This document shows positions 16,090 through 24,326 of a stretch of DNA of 33,801 bases, piece after piece. The notes under the pieces are model-generated. The model was not told the origin of the DNA. It ran no database searches and saw only the letters and a list, made by a program, of their open reading frames with translations. This stretch comes from Alcaligenaceae bacterium. Lineage in GTDB: Bacteria > Pseudomonadota > Gammaproteobacteria > Burkholderiales > Burkholderiaceae_B. A program made the translations under genes and the position numbers. The DNA lies in NCBI GenBank assembly GCA_029265795.1, contig JAJUGV010000025.1:1-33801 (forward strand), written 5' to 3'. Numbering within the stretch: the stretch's first letter is position 1; each line of letters starts with the position of its first letter.

Positions 16090-17094
16090 ATGAAACTAGC
16101 ATCCCTGCGCAAGGGCCGTGACGGCGCCTTGATGGTGGTCAGCCGTGACCTGAAAACGGCAGTGAGCGCGGCGGCGGTGGCGCCCACTATGCAAGACGCG
16201 CTCGACCGGTGGAGCGAGGTGGAACCCGCCCTGCGTAAGCTGTACGAAAAACTTAATGCCGGTCAGTTGGGTGAAGCCTTTGCGCTGGATATGAACCAGC
16301 TTGGGGCGCCGCTGCCCAGGTCATACCAGTTCCTGGATGGTGCGGCCTATGCCAGCCACATCACGCGCAACCGGACGGCCCGCGGCGAAACCGTGCCCGC
16401 TGATTTCTACGAGAAGCCGCTGGTTTACCAAGGCATTTCCTATGGGTTCATGGGATGGAACGAAACCGTTCGCCTGCCATCGGAAGACCTGGGTATCGAC
16501 TTTGAAGCGGAAATCTGCGCTATCACAGACGACGTTCCAATGGGCGTGTCAGCCGAAGCGGCAACATCCCATATCAAGCTCTTTGTGCTCGTGAACGATA
16601 TCTCATTGCGTGCACTGATTCCCGCTGAACTGAAGCGCACCTTTGGTTTCCTCACGGGTAAGCCGGCATCCAGCATGGGGCCTATTGCGGTCACGCCGGA
16701 CGAATTGGGCGAACTTTGGGATGGAAAACTGGTATCCGGAACCATGCACTGCTGGGTGCGTGGAGAAAAAGTCGGGGAAATCGAAACCGGCAAGGACACC
16801 CCCTTCCATTATGGCCACCTCATTGCACACGTCGCTCAGACGCGTCATTTTGAGCCCGGCACGCTGGTTGGCCTTGGGACAGTGTCGAACGAGGATGAAA
16901 AAGCGGGCTGCGCGTGTATCGGCGAAATTCGTTCGCTGGAAGTCCTGCGGGACGGCCAGGCCAAGACGCCCTTCTTCGGCTTCGGTGAGGAAGTACGGAT
17001 TGAGCACACCGACAGTGCCGGTCATTCAGTGTTTGGTTCGATTCAGCAGACGTTTGAGCGCTACGAAGTCGCGGCGACTGCTGACATTTCGTGA
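16090..17094 (+). CDS. Fumarylacetoacetate hydrolase family protein
   Basis: A 334-residue enzyme of the FAH superfamily. Metal ligands are recognisable as Glu139 and Glu141 in IDFEAEICAIT and Asp170 in FVLVNDISLR. The N-terminal MKLASLRKGRDGALMVVSRDL and the central PLVYQGISYGFMGWNETVRLP match the subgroup of about 330 residues found in aromatic catabolism. Such enzymes hydrolyse C-C bonds of acylpyruvates or catalyse decarboxylation/isomerisation of ring-cleavage products. It lies 33 bp after the Bug gene and 23 bp before the glyoxalase-fold gene, each with an AG-rich ribosome site, so they are co-transcribed. A ring-cleavage or fumarylpyruvate-like substrate is likely, but not determinable. 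Confidence 0.93.
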   Translation: MKLASLRKGRDGALMVVSRDLKTAVSAAAVAPTMQDALDRWSEVEPALRKLYEKLNAGQLGEAFALDMNQLGAPLPRSYQFLDGAAYASHITRNRTARGETVPADFYEKPLVYQGISYGFMGWNETVRLPSEDLGIDFEAEICAITDDVPMGVSAEAATSHIKLFVLVNDISLRALIPAELKRTFGFLTGKPASSMGPIAVTPDELGELWDGKLVSGTMHCWVRGEKVGEIETGKDTPFHYGHLIAHVAQTRHFEPGTLVGLGTVSNEDEKAGCACIGEIRSLEVLRDGQAKTPFFGFGEEVRIEHTDSAGHSVFGSIQQTFERYEVAATADIS

Positions 17095-17117
17095 ACTTAT
17101 AACCAGGAGAAACCATC

Positions 17118-17672
17118 ATGCTGTGTAAAGGCCTCCATCACGCTGCCTTTCGTTGCAAGGATGCGCGCGAGACAGTCGATTTCTACACCGAAGTACTCGG
17201 CCTGAAATTTATCCATGCCATGGGCGAGGATCATGTTCCGTCCACCGGCGCGTACAGCCCCCACATCCACATTTTCTTGGAAATGGAAGACGGCAGCTGC
17301 ATCGCATTTTTCGAACTGCCGCATGACAAGGGCGAACCGTCAGGTCGTGACCCGGAAACCCCCGACTGGGTACAGCACTTTGCCTTCAGGGTCAAAGATG
17401 AGGAAACCCTTCTGAAAGCCAAAGCCAAGCTGGAAGAGCGCGGCCTGGAAGTCATCGGGCCGGTCAACCACGACGACTTCCTGCTTTCCATTTACTTCTT
17501 TGACCCCTCGGGCCACCGGTTGGAGCTGGGTGTGAACATCTCCACTCCCGAGCGCGACGCTATGTTCAAGCGCGAAGCCATGTCCGTACTTGAGCTGTGG
17601 GAAAAGACGCACGACTGGTCGCAGCGAGCCACGCTATTTGGTGGCGAAACCGGTTATCAGCGTAATAACTGA
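17118..17672 (+). CDS. VOC (glyoxalase/extradiol dioxygenase fold) protein
   Basis: A 184-residue vicinal-oxygen-chelate protein with two beta-alpha-beta modules. The first has LHHAAFRCKDARETVDFYTEVLGLKFIH and the second WVQHFAFRVKDEETLLKAKAKLEERG with FFDPSGHRLELG. Candidate metal ligands are His8, the HIHIF segment near residue 52, the second-module His in VQHFAF and the Glu in HRLELG. It could be a ring-cleaving dioxygenase, a glyoxalase-like lyase or a hydrolase partner. The gene context with an FAH enzyme favours ring cleavage or isomerisation. It is last in the plus-strand row, with AGGAG upstream. Confidence 0.9.
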   Translation: MLCKGLHHAAFRCKDARETVDFYTEVLGLKFIHAMGEDHVPSTGAYSPHIHIFLEMEDGSCIAFFELPHDKGEPSGRDPETPDWVQHFAFRVKDEETLLKAKAKLEERGLEVIGPVNHDDFLLSIYFFDPSGHRLELGVNISTPERDAMFKREAMSVLELWEKTHDWSQRATLFGGETGYQRNN

Positions 17673-17679
17673 CCGAGAC

Positions 17680-17706
17680 TGTGCCGATGGCCACACCATC
17701 GGCACA
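17680..17706. terminator. Hairpin between convergent genes
   Basis: A perfect 11-bp stem, TGTGCCGATGG with CCATCGGCACA, around a 5-nt loop. It lies 7 bp after the VOC stop and 13 bp from the AbrB-type stop on the other strand. No T-run follows on either strand, so a bidirectional terminator role is plausible but weakly supported. Confidence 0.55.
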
Positions 17707-17719
17707 TGACAGATGCGGT

Positions 17720-18760
17720 CTACTGATGCTGGCGCTGCCTGATAACCACCCGGTAGAGCGGCGCCGTTGCAAGCAGTACCCCCACCATGCGAATAACATG
17801 GAAGGCTGTGACAATCGGCGCCCCCAGCATTAGCACCTTGGCGGTGATGGCCATCTCGGCAATGCCGCCGGGGCTGGTGCCCAGCACCAGGGTAGGCATA
17901 GGAATGCCTGACGCGAGAAACAACAAATAGCTGAAGGCAAACGCCAAAACGATATTGATGCTGTTCGAAATGGCCACCACGCTGAGGTAGCGGGGCGCGC
18001 GTCGGAAAAAGTCTGACGTGAATTTGTCGCCCAGAAACCAGCCGATGAACAGCTGGCCCAGGTTGGTCATTTCAGTAGGAATGTAGGTAAGCACCAGACC
18101 GTTGCTGGTGAGCAGGGCGGTCGCAAGCAAAGGGCCCAGCACCCAAGGGTTGGGCAAGCGCACCCGTTGAAAGAATATGCCCATCGCACTGGTAAGCACG
18201 ATCAGCACCAGCATTCCCTGTGCATCATAGAAGGTGTCGGTCTGCAGCACGGAAAGATCGTTACCGTGAATGCCAAGCGCGCGGAAGGCAAAGGGAATGA
18301 TGACCACCACCATCAACATACGCAGACTGTGTGCGGAGGCCACCAGATCCTGGCGCGCGTTGTAGCGCTCTGCCAGCGCGCTCATTTCGCTGGCTCCGCC
18401 GATAGCGCTGGCAAACCAGGCGGTCTTGAAGTCGGCGCCACCCCATGCCCGCAATATGTAGGCCCCCAGCGCCCCCAAGCCGAGTGCGAAAACGGTGCCT
18501 GCCAATATGTACGGAAGATTTAGCCCAATGACACGCAGCATTTCGGGTGTGAAGTAAAGCCCCAGCGAGGTGCCGATCACCCACTGGCCCCCGTTGCGGA
18601 ATGTCTTATGCGCTTTTGCTGGGCTGCCGGCCATCTTGGATATAGCGGTTGCAAGTAGAGCACCGATCATCCAGGGCAGGGGTAAGGACAACCAGAGAGC
18701 AAGCAGGGCACCGGCAAAGGCGGTGGCCAAACCGATGACGACACGAGTAGCGTGATTCAT
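17720..18760 (-). CDS. AbrB family (ammonia monooxygenase-like) membrane protein
   Basis: A 346-residue polytopic protein of about ten hydrophobic segments in two similar halves, as in the AbrB/PF05145 family. Landmarks are LPLPWMIGALLATAISKM near the N-terminus with its counterpart LPNPWVLGPLLATALLTSN. ASAIGGASEMSALAERYNARQDLVASAHSLRMLMVV is paired with VLGTSPGGIAEMAITAKVLMLG. Databases often label the family a transcriptional regulator, but it is plainly an integral membrane protein with no DNA-binding domain. Function is unproven. Its position after a TTT operon suggests a transport-related role. A hairpin at 18847-18870 separates it from tctA. Confidence 0.92.
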   Translation of the reverse strand: MNHATRVVIGLATAFAGALLALWLSLPLPWMIGALLATAISKMAGSPAKAHKTFRNGGQWVIGTSLGLYFTPEMLRVIGLNLPYILAGTVFALGLGALGAYILRAWGGADFKTAWFASAIGGASEMSALAERYNARQDLVASAHSLRMLMVVVIIPFAFRALGIHGNDLSVLQTDTFYDAQGMLVLIVLTSAMGIFFQRVRLPNPWVLGPLLATALLTSNGLVLTYIPTEMTNLGQLFIGWFLGDKFTSDFFRRAPRYLSVVAISNSINIVLAFAFSYLLFLASGIPMPTLVLGTSPGGIAEMAITAKVLMLGAPIVTAFHVIRMVGVLLATAPLYRVVIRQRQHQ

Positions 18761-18846
18761 GAAACAACAGCCCGGAGCGAGAGTAGAGGGGGGAAGGCTC
18801 CGGCCGGCTTGCTGAGTGCGCAGTGTGATTGGTTACTGCAACGCAG

Positions 18847-18870
18847 AAACTCCGGCGCAGGCCGGAGTTT
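18847..18870 (-). terminator. Hairpin after tctA (second TTT locus)
   Basis: A perfect 10-bp stem AAACTCCGGC / GCCGGAGTTT with a 4-nt loop, 77 bp after the tctA stop on the minus strand. Only TTT then CTGCG follows, so it is a weak or leaky terminator that may let some transcription reach the AbrB-type gene. Confidence 0.6.
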
Positions 18871-18946
18871 CAGACCCCTGTCGGCCAGGCCGCAGGGTAA
18901 ATTGACATGCGCCGGGGGAGGGCACCCCGGCGGTTTCATGGCGTAA

Positions 18947-20470
18947 TCAGTTCGCCGGCACCGTCGCCTTCTTCTTTGCTAGTGTACGCAAAAGAGGTGG
19001 TACTACGCCAACCAGTATGGCCAGAATCCAAAGCGAGATGGAGATCTTGCTCTCGAAAAGGATACCGATTTCACCGTTGGTGATAGACAACGCGCGGCGC
19101 AGGTTCTGCTCCATCATGTCGCCCAGCACGACCCCGAGCACCATTGGGGCCATGGGAACATTGCACTTGCGCAAGAAGTACCCAATCACCCCAATGCCGA
19201 CCACCATCAAGAGGTCGAAGCGGGTCGCGTTGATCGCATAGACACCGATGAAACTGATGGCCAAAACGCCCGGTACGAGCAGACGCGACGGAATGGCCAG
19301 CATCGATGCGAATACTCGCACCATCGGCACGTTCATCAGGAACAGCATGACGTTTGCAACAAACAGCGAGGCGATCAGCCCCCACACGATCTGGGGTTGT
19401 GCTTCGAACAGCACGGGACCGGGGGTGATGTTGTAGAGCGTAAGCGCGCCCATCATGACGGCCGTGGTGCCGGAGCCTGGGACGCCCAAGGTCAGCATGG
19501 GAATGAAGGACCCCGTCGCCGCACTATTGTTGGCGGCTTCAGGCGCAGCCAGGCCGCGCAGATCGCCTTTACCGAATTTGGCTTCGGGATCTTTACTTTC
19601 GGTGAACTTCTTCTCGTTGGCGTAAGCGACGGCCGATGCCACACTGGCGCCGGCGCCGGGAAGAATTCCAATGAAGAAACCCATAAACCCGCTGCGTACG
19701 GTAGACCACCAAGTAAATGCAAGCTCCTTCAAGTTGAAGAGCTTACGGTTGCTCTTGGGTACTTCAATATTTGTTCCGCTAAGCAGATTTTCCAACATCT
19801 GCAGCATCTCGGCCACAGCGAACAGCCCGATCACAACTACGACGAAGTCAATGCCGTCCGCAAGATTGGGCAGGTCAAAAGTGTAGCGGTACACGCCCGA
19901 GTTGGCGTCAACACCGACCGTAGCAATGAAAAGCCCCAGCATTGCAGCAAGGATGCCCTTCACGGGCTCATCACCCAGCAGACTGGTCAGTGCACAGAAG
20001 GCGAAGACCATCAGCACGAAGTATTCGGCGGGCCCGAACGCGACGGCGAAGTTGGCAAGCAAGGGGGCAAGCAGAACGATCCCACAAATGGCGATAGTGG
20101 AACCGATGAACGACGACCAGGCCGAGAGCGACAGGGCCACACTGGCCAGCCCCTGGCGTGCCAAGGGATAGCCGTCCAGTGTGGTCATGACCGCGGCGGC
20201 TTCACCCGGAACGTTGATCAGAATGGACGTGATACGACCGCCGTACTCGGCACCGACATAGACGGCGGCTAAGAGAATAAGCGCGGTTTCAGGGGGCAGC
20301 TGCATCGCGAAGGCGATGGGTACCAGCATGGCCACGCCGTTGATGGGCCCAAGGCCCGGCAGCACGCCGACGATGGTGCCGAGAAACGAACCAATGGCGG
20401 CCACCAACAGGTTGGTGGCGGTAAATGCAACGCTAAAGCCCAGGCTTAAATATCCAAGAATGTCGTTCAC
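18947..20470 (-). CDS. tctA: Tripartite tricarboxylate transporter large permease (second locus)
   Basis: A 507-residue TctA-family permease. It has GTIVGVLPGLGPINGVAMLVP near the N-terminus, VGAEYGGRITSILINVPGEAAAVMTTLDG, the middle GILPGAGASVASAVAYANEKK with GLAAPEAANNSAATGSFIPMLTLGVPGSGTTAVMMGALTLYN, and a C-terminal block MVLGVVLGDMMEQNLRRALSI. It is clearly a paralogue of the tctA at 7072-8577, with the same architecture but diverged sequence. The start overlaps the tctB stop as ATGA, so the two are translationally coupled. It is the main channel of a complete TctCBA system with its own TctDE regulators. Confidence 0.97.
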   Translation of the reverse strand: MNDILGYLSLGFSVAFTATNLLVAAIGSFLGTIVGVLPGLGPINGVAMLVPIAFAMQLPPETALILLAAVYVGAEYGGRITSILINVPGEAAAVMTTLDGYPLARQGLASVALSLSAWSSFIGSTIAICGIVLLAPLLANFAVAFGPAEYFVLMVFAFCALTSLLGDEPVKGILAAMLGLFIATVGVDANSGVYRYTFDLPNLADGIDFVVVVIGLFAVAEMLQMLENLLSGTNIEVPKSNRKLFNLKELAFTWWSTVRSGFMGFFIGILPGAGASVASAVAYANEKKFTESKDPEAKFGKGDLRGLAAPEAANNSAATGSFIPMLTLGVPGSGTTAVMMGALTLYNITPGPVLFEAQPQIVWGLIASLFVANVMLFLMNVPMVRVFASMLAIPSRLLVPGVLAISFIGVYAINATRFDLLMVVGIGVIGYFLRKCNVPMAPMVLGVVLGDMMEQNLRRALSITNGEIGILFESKISISLWILAILVGVVPPLLRTLAKKKATVPAN

Positions 20471-20913
20471 AGCAGGTCTCCCAGAATGCCGGTGGGCAGG
20501 ACGACATCCAGACCCTTATCGAAGAGTAAAAACAACCCCACGCCCATGACGATGCCGCCGATGAACGCCTGAACCCAAGTTGCTTGAAACAACCGGCCGA
20601 TCAACGCCACCATGAGGGTGGTTGCGGCAATGAAGCCGATCCATTGGAACAGGAAGGCGTAGCCGGCGAGGTAGGCAACCATGGCCATTATGCGAGTGTT
20701 GGCTCCGGCGGGGTTAGGCTCGACTTCGCCACCGCCTTTGATGACCAGGCGCACGCCACAGAGGGCGATGATGAGTGCAAGCAACAGGGGAAATGCTTTG
20801 GGACCGACCGGTTCGTATGAAAAGGGCGGCTCCAAGTCGTAACCGAAGGCAGTGATCAGCGCCGCGAAAATTAGCGCAGCAATGCCTAATACGCGGTCAT
20901 TGAGCGAAATCAT
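20467..20913 (-). CDS. tctB: Tripartite tricarboxylate transporter small permease (second locus)
   Basis: A 148-residue TctB-family protein with four hydrophobic segments. The N-terminal block RVLGIAALIFAALITAFGYDLEPPFSYEPVGPKAFPLLLALI carries the family pattern of a first helix followed by GPxAFP. The C-terminus ends GLDVVLPTGILGDLL, typical of TctB. The 4-bp overlap with tctA implies equal production of both membrane subunits. A 12-bp hairpin separates it from tctC 117 bp upstream. Confidence 0.94.
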   Translation of the reverse strand: MISLNDRVLGIAALIFAALITAFGYDLEPPFSYEPVGPKAFPLLLALIIALCGVRLVIKGGGEVEPNPAGANTRIMAMVAYLAGYAFLFQWIGFIAATTLMVALIGRLFQATWVQAFIGGIVMGVGLFLLFDKGLDVVLPTGILGDLL

Positions 20914-20952
20914 GGGGAAGGTTCTCCGTTGGTTTTCCCCCTGACTGGAGAA

Positions 20953-20980
20953 ACACGGCCATGTGACGACATGGCCGTGT
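20953..20980 (-). other. Intercistronic hairpin between tctC and tctB
   Basis: A perfect 12-bp stem ACACGGCCATGT / ACATGGCCGTGT with a 4-nt loop, in the 117-bp gap after tctC. On the minus strand TTTCTCC follows, a weak U-tract. Such a hairpin can stabilise the upstream binding-protein message or partially terminate before the permease genes, giving excess TctC over TctBA. Confidence 0.65.
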
Positions 20981-21030
20981 GTCGGGGGCGTATGGTTTGC
21001 TGCCCGGTAGGAACGATGGGCAGCGGGGGG

Positions 21031-22020
21031 TTACTTCTTAATCAGCCCGAAACTGTCAGCCAGCTCGGTGTAAAACTCTACGCGTTCCTTGACGTAGGTG
21101 TCCAGCTCTTCGCCGGTCTTGTTGAAGGGAAACAGGCCTTGTTGCTTTTGCATTTCGGCGAACTCAGGGGTTTCCATGAGCTTGTCGAAAGCCTGCACCC
21201 ACCACTGGTAGTCTTCGTCGGAAACCTTGGGGCCGACATAGAAACCACGGATGATCGGCCAGACGATATCAAAGCCTTGTTCTTGTGCGGTGGGGATGTC
21301 AGCCATCACACCAGGCAGGCGCTCGTCGTTGAACACTGCCAGGACACGGATAGGTGCACCGCCTTCCAGCATGGTGAAAGCCTCAGCGGCATCGCCCATG
21401 TAAGCCTGGATGTGACCGCCACGCAGGGCCGTCAGAGCTTCACCACCCCCTTCAAAGGCGACGAAGCGCATTTTTTTGTAGTCCACGTCGGCAGCCTGAG
21501 CGGTGAGCGCCGCTTTCATCCAGTCTTGACTACCCACGGAGCCACCGGCACCCAGCACGATCTTGGTGGGATCGGCCTTAAAGGCTTCCATCAGGGACTT
21601 CAGATCCTTGTATGGGGAGTCGTCACGTACGATGGCGACACCGTAGTCACTGCCGATGGCAGCCAGCCAACGCACGTCGTTAACGTTGTAGCGGCCGAAC
21701 TTGCCTTGCGCCAGATTCAGCAGCGAACCGCCGGAAAACGCAACGATGGCGTTAGGGTCGGCTGGACGCTGCGCGACGATGTGGTTGTAGGCCACTGCGC
21801 CAATGCCGCCGGGCATGTAAATGGTGCGCATCGGCTCTTTCAGAATATCGGTATTTGCGAAACCGTTCAGAGCGACGCGACACGTAAGGTCAAAACCGCC
21901 GCCGGGCTGGGCCGGGGCAATGCACTCGGGCTTGCTGGGTTCAGCGTGCACAGCGCCCAGGCCGGAAACGGCCAATAGGCCGGCGGCGATGACGCCCAAG
22001 GTTTTCTTATAAAGCTTCAT
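21031..22020 (-). CDS. tctC: Tripartite tricarboxylate transporter substrate-binding protein
   Basis: A 329-residue TctC/Bug protein. The signal peptide ends AVHA-EPS (about residue 26). The mature start ECIAPAQPGGGFDLTCRVAL contains two cysteines, at 33 and 47, which could form a disulfide and are typical of the true TctC citrate-type subgroup. Further landmarks are the ligand loop VLGAGGSVGSQDWMKAAL, FVAFEGGGEALTALRGGHIQAYMGDAAEA and a C-terminal QGLFPFNKTGEELDTYVKERVEFY. It delivers a tricarboxylate such as citrate, or a related acid, to TctBA. It lies 112 bp after tctE, so it may have its own promoter. An ATG with GGAGG 5 nt upstream sets the start. Confidence 0.95.
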   Translation of the reverse strand: MKLYKKTLGVIAAGLLAVSGLGAVHAEPSKPECIAPAQPGGGFDLTCRVALNGFANTDILKEPMRTIYMPGGIGAVAYNHIVAQRPADPNAIVAFSGGSLLNLAQGKFGRYNVNDVRWLAAIGSDYGVAIVRDDSPYKDLKSLMEAFKADPTKIVLGAGGSVGSQDWMKAALTAQAADVDYKKMRFVAFEGGGEALTALRGGHIQAYMGDAAEAFTMLEGGAPIRVLAVFNDERLPGVMADIPTAQEQGFDIVWPIIRGFYVGPKVSDEDYQWWVQAFDKLMETPEFAEMQKQQGLFPFNKTGEELDTYVKERVEFYTELADSFGLIKK

Positions 22021-22092
22021 GGATTTCCTCCGGAATTATGTCTATCGGTATGTTCCGGGGTGTACCTTATCGAATGAAACCTTTCTCCTTCC

Positions 22093-22108
22093 TTTCAGAT
22101 TTATGAAA
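22093..22108. promoter_or_regulatory. Possible TctD site upstream of tctC
   Basis: An inverted repeat TTTCA-GATTTA-TGAAA in the AT-rich gap before tctC. On the minus strand TTTCAT recurs about 35 bp downstream, in TTTCATTCG. The position fits an activator site for the tctCBA promoter, but no validated consensus is available to me. Confidence 0.3.
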
Positions 22109-22132
22109 AAGAGTGTAAATTCAGGGTTATCC

Positions 22133-23557
22133 CTAGGTCGTGGAATCGGGGCTGTAACGAACCGGAAAACGCACTGATGCGATCAGCCCTTTTCCTTCGT
22201 GTGCGGGTTCCAGCTTCATATAGGCGTGGTTGATTTCCGCGATGGTCTGTACGATGGCCAGCCCCAAGCCGGACCCATGTTGAGCCCGTCCGGCAGCGCC
22301 ACGGCGGAAACGGTGCCCGGCCAGCGCCATGTCTTCCGGCAACATTCCCGGCCCATTATCCTCGACCTGCAGCACGACTTCATCGTCGGTACGTGCCACC
22401 GACACCGTGATTCGGGAGTATTCGGGGCAATACTTGATCGCATTGCTGACCATATTGCTCAGTGCTTGATGGATCAGCCAGCCGATGCCATTAACAATAA
22501 TGGGGGTTCCCGGTAGGTCGAGACCAAAATCCTGACGCTTGGTGCGTGCCGCGGCCAGGAACTCCCCCACGACATCGCGAGCAACCTGGCACAGGTCTAC
22601 TTCTTCCAAAGACTGCCCGGCCCGCAGCTTGTCTGCCGCATCATGCACCCGACCCAGCGCCATCATTTGATTGGTCAGTTGAATGGTGTTGTTCAGCCGT
22701 TGCTGGATGGCGTCCAGCACTTCCTTCATTTCATCGGTCACTGCGAGTGATTTCGCGTACTCGACCTGCATCATGAGGACGGAAAGTGGCGTTCTGAGTT
22801 GATGTGAGGTGTCATCCAGGAACTGCTGCTGCGTAGTCGCCTTGCGTGCATAGCGCTCCATATGGATATTGATGGCCTGCACAAGCGGTCTGACTTCCCG
22901 GGGCAGGGCGGCTTCCTCTATAGGCTGCAGGTTGCCGGCGGATCGCTGACGGATGCGTTCACTGGTTTCTCTCAATGGACGCAGTGCGAGAATGGCACCT
23001 ATAGAGATCAACAGGATGAACAGCACTAAGATGGCGGTGTCCTTGCGCAGGGTTTGAATCAGCACACGTTGCATGAAGGCGTCGCGTCCTTCCATGCTTT
23101 CGCCTACCTGAATGATGATGCGGCTACCCAACGGCGTGATGAGTCTGGGCGAAGAATTCAGTGCCATAGCGGCGATGCGCAAGGGCTCGCCGAAATATTC
23201 AGCGTTATAGAAGACGGGGCGCCCGTCCTCCAGGCGCTCACCTTCCGGCATGGGGAGTAATGCATACCCGATTTCAGATAGCCCATCTTCGGTAGCCACC
23301 CGGAAGTACACACGGCTATCGGTGGCGAGCTCCATGAATTCAAGCATGTAGAAGGGCTGCTCCATCGCGAGCCCTCCGCTTTCCGTATTGACATTCAACG
23401 CAATGGATTGGAGCGCACCGGCGAGAGCGCGGTCGAACGCGGTGTTGACCTGATCTCTAAGTTCCAGCCCTGAGATCCACAGCGAGAGCCCAGACGTGAG
23501 TAGCACCGCGGGTATGAGTATCCAAAGCAGGGTGGAGCGTACGCTGTTCAGAACCAT
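22133..23557 (-). CDS. tctE: TctE-type sensor histidine kinase
   Basis: A 474-residue kinase. Transmembrane segments are at about 9-29 and 173-192. Between them lies a periplasmic 2CSK_N-like sensor with LELRDQVNTAFDRALAGALQSIALNV and the FRVATEDGLSEIGY motif, characteristic of TctE. The H-box is LDDTSHQLRTPLSVLMMQ with His252. The ATPase domain shows SNMVSNAIKYCPE, VEDNGPGM and GSGLGLAIVQTI. It probably senses the tricarboxylate taken up by the adjacent TctCBA transporter and phosphorylates TctD. The gene starts 3 bp after tctD. Confidence 0.93.
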   Translation of the reverse strand: MVLNSVRSTLLWILIPAVLLTSGLSLWISGLELRDQVNTAFDRALAGALQSIALNVNTESGGLAMEQPFYMLEFMELATDSRVYFRVATEDGLSEIGYALLPMPEGERLEDGRPVFYNAEYFGEPLRIAAMALNSSPRLITPLGSRIIIQVGESMEGRDAFMQRVLIQTLRKDTAILVLFILLISIGAILALRPLRETSERIRQRSAGNLQPIEEAALPREVRPLVQAINIHMERYARKATTQQQFLDDTSHQLRTPLSVLMMQVEYAKSLAVTDEMKEVLDAIQQRLNNTIQLTNQMMALGRVHDAADKLRAGQSLEEVDLCQVARDVVGEFLAAARTKRQDFGLDLPGTPIIVNGIGWLIHQALSNMVSNAIKYCPEYSRITVSVARTDDEVVLQVEDNGPGMLPEDMALAGHRFRRGAAGRAQHGSGLGLAIVQTIAEINHAYMKLEPAHEGKGLIASVRFPVRYSPDSTT

Positions 23558-23560
23558 GAT

Positions 23561-24244
23561 TCAGGTGGTCTCAGGGTCCAGAGGTTCCAGGCAGTAGCCT
23601 ATGCCCCGCAGCGTGGTGATCTGGACATCGGAGGCTTGCAGTTTTTTGCGCAGACGGTGGATGATCACCTCTACTGCTTCGACATTCATGATCTCGTCGT
23701 CACGGTCCGTCAGCCTGTCGAGAATGAACTGCTTGTTTACGGGCTCGCCGCTGCGCTGAATCAATATGCGCAGCACCTCGCTTTCGCGCGGGGTTACAGC
23801 CAGCGCGGCGCCATTTAAGGTAAATCGTTTGGTGGAAAGGTCATAGGCAAGCGTGCCACAGGCTAAGCGCGGTTTGTCGCGGCCGCGACTGCGACGGATA
23901 AGCGCATTTAATCGAGCAACCAGCTCTTCAATGCGAAACGGTTTGGGCAGGAAATCGTCTGCCCCTGATTCCAGCGTATCGACACGATCTGCCAGCGAAT
24001 CGCGCGCAGTCAGTATTAATATGGGTGTGCGGTTGTCTTCCGAACGTAGGCGGCTGAGTACAGAGTGCCCATCCATACTAGGAATGCCCAAGTCAAGAAT
24101 GACGGCATCGAACTCTTCCAGCTGAAGCCGACGATAGGCAACTAGGCCGTCATTCGACCATTCAATCGAAAAGCCTTTTTTCTCCAGACTGCGGCTCAGC
24201 CAGTGCGCCAGCTCCGGCTCGTCTTCGACCAGCAGAATACGCAT
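23561..24244 (-). CDS. tctD: TctD-type response regulator
   Basis: A 227-residue OmpR-family regulator. The receiver has Glu7 and Asp8 in LLVEDEPEL, phospho-acceptor Asp51 in AVILDLGIPSMDG and Lys101 in DDFLPKPFRIEEL. The winged-helix output domain includes VTPRESEVLRILIQRSGEPVNKQFILDRL and ends TTLRGIGYCLEPL. LDLGIPSMDG is the subgroup form shared with TctD and QseB-like regulators. It is first gene of the order tctD, tctE, tctC, tctB, tctA and the likely activator of tctCBA. Confidence 0.94.
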   Translation of the reverse strand: MRILLVEDEPELAHWLSRSLEKKGFSIEWSNDGLVAYRRLQLEEFDAVILDLGIPSMDGHSVLSRLRSEDNRTPILILTARDSLADRVDTLESGADDFLPKPFRIEELVARLNALIRRSRGRDKPRLACGTLAYDLSTKRFTLNGAALAVTPRESEVLRILIQRSGEPVNKQFILDRLTDRDDEIMNVEAVEVIIHRLRKKLQASDVQITTLRGIGYCLEPLDPETT

Positions 24245-24326
24245 GTATGTCTCTCAGGATGCCCGTCTACTATACCGAAACAAATAGCGTAGCATGGGGA
24301 AACCCGAAACAGCGTTGAGGTACACG

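Noticed and set aside
17720-18760. Annotation as an AbrB transcriptional regulator
   Set aside because: The protein is hydrophobic throughout with duplicated membrane halves and has no swapped-hairpin DNA-binding domain.
20929-21978. Long open frame antisense to tctC
   Set aside because: It covers a well-supported tctC gene and the tctC-tctB gap, with no recognisable domain or ribosome site.
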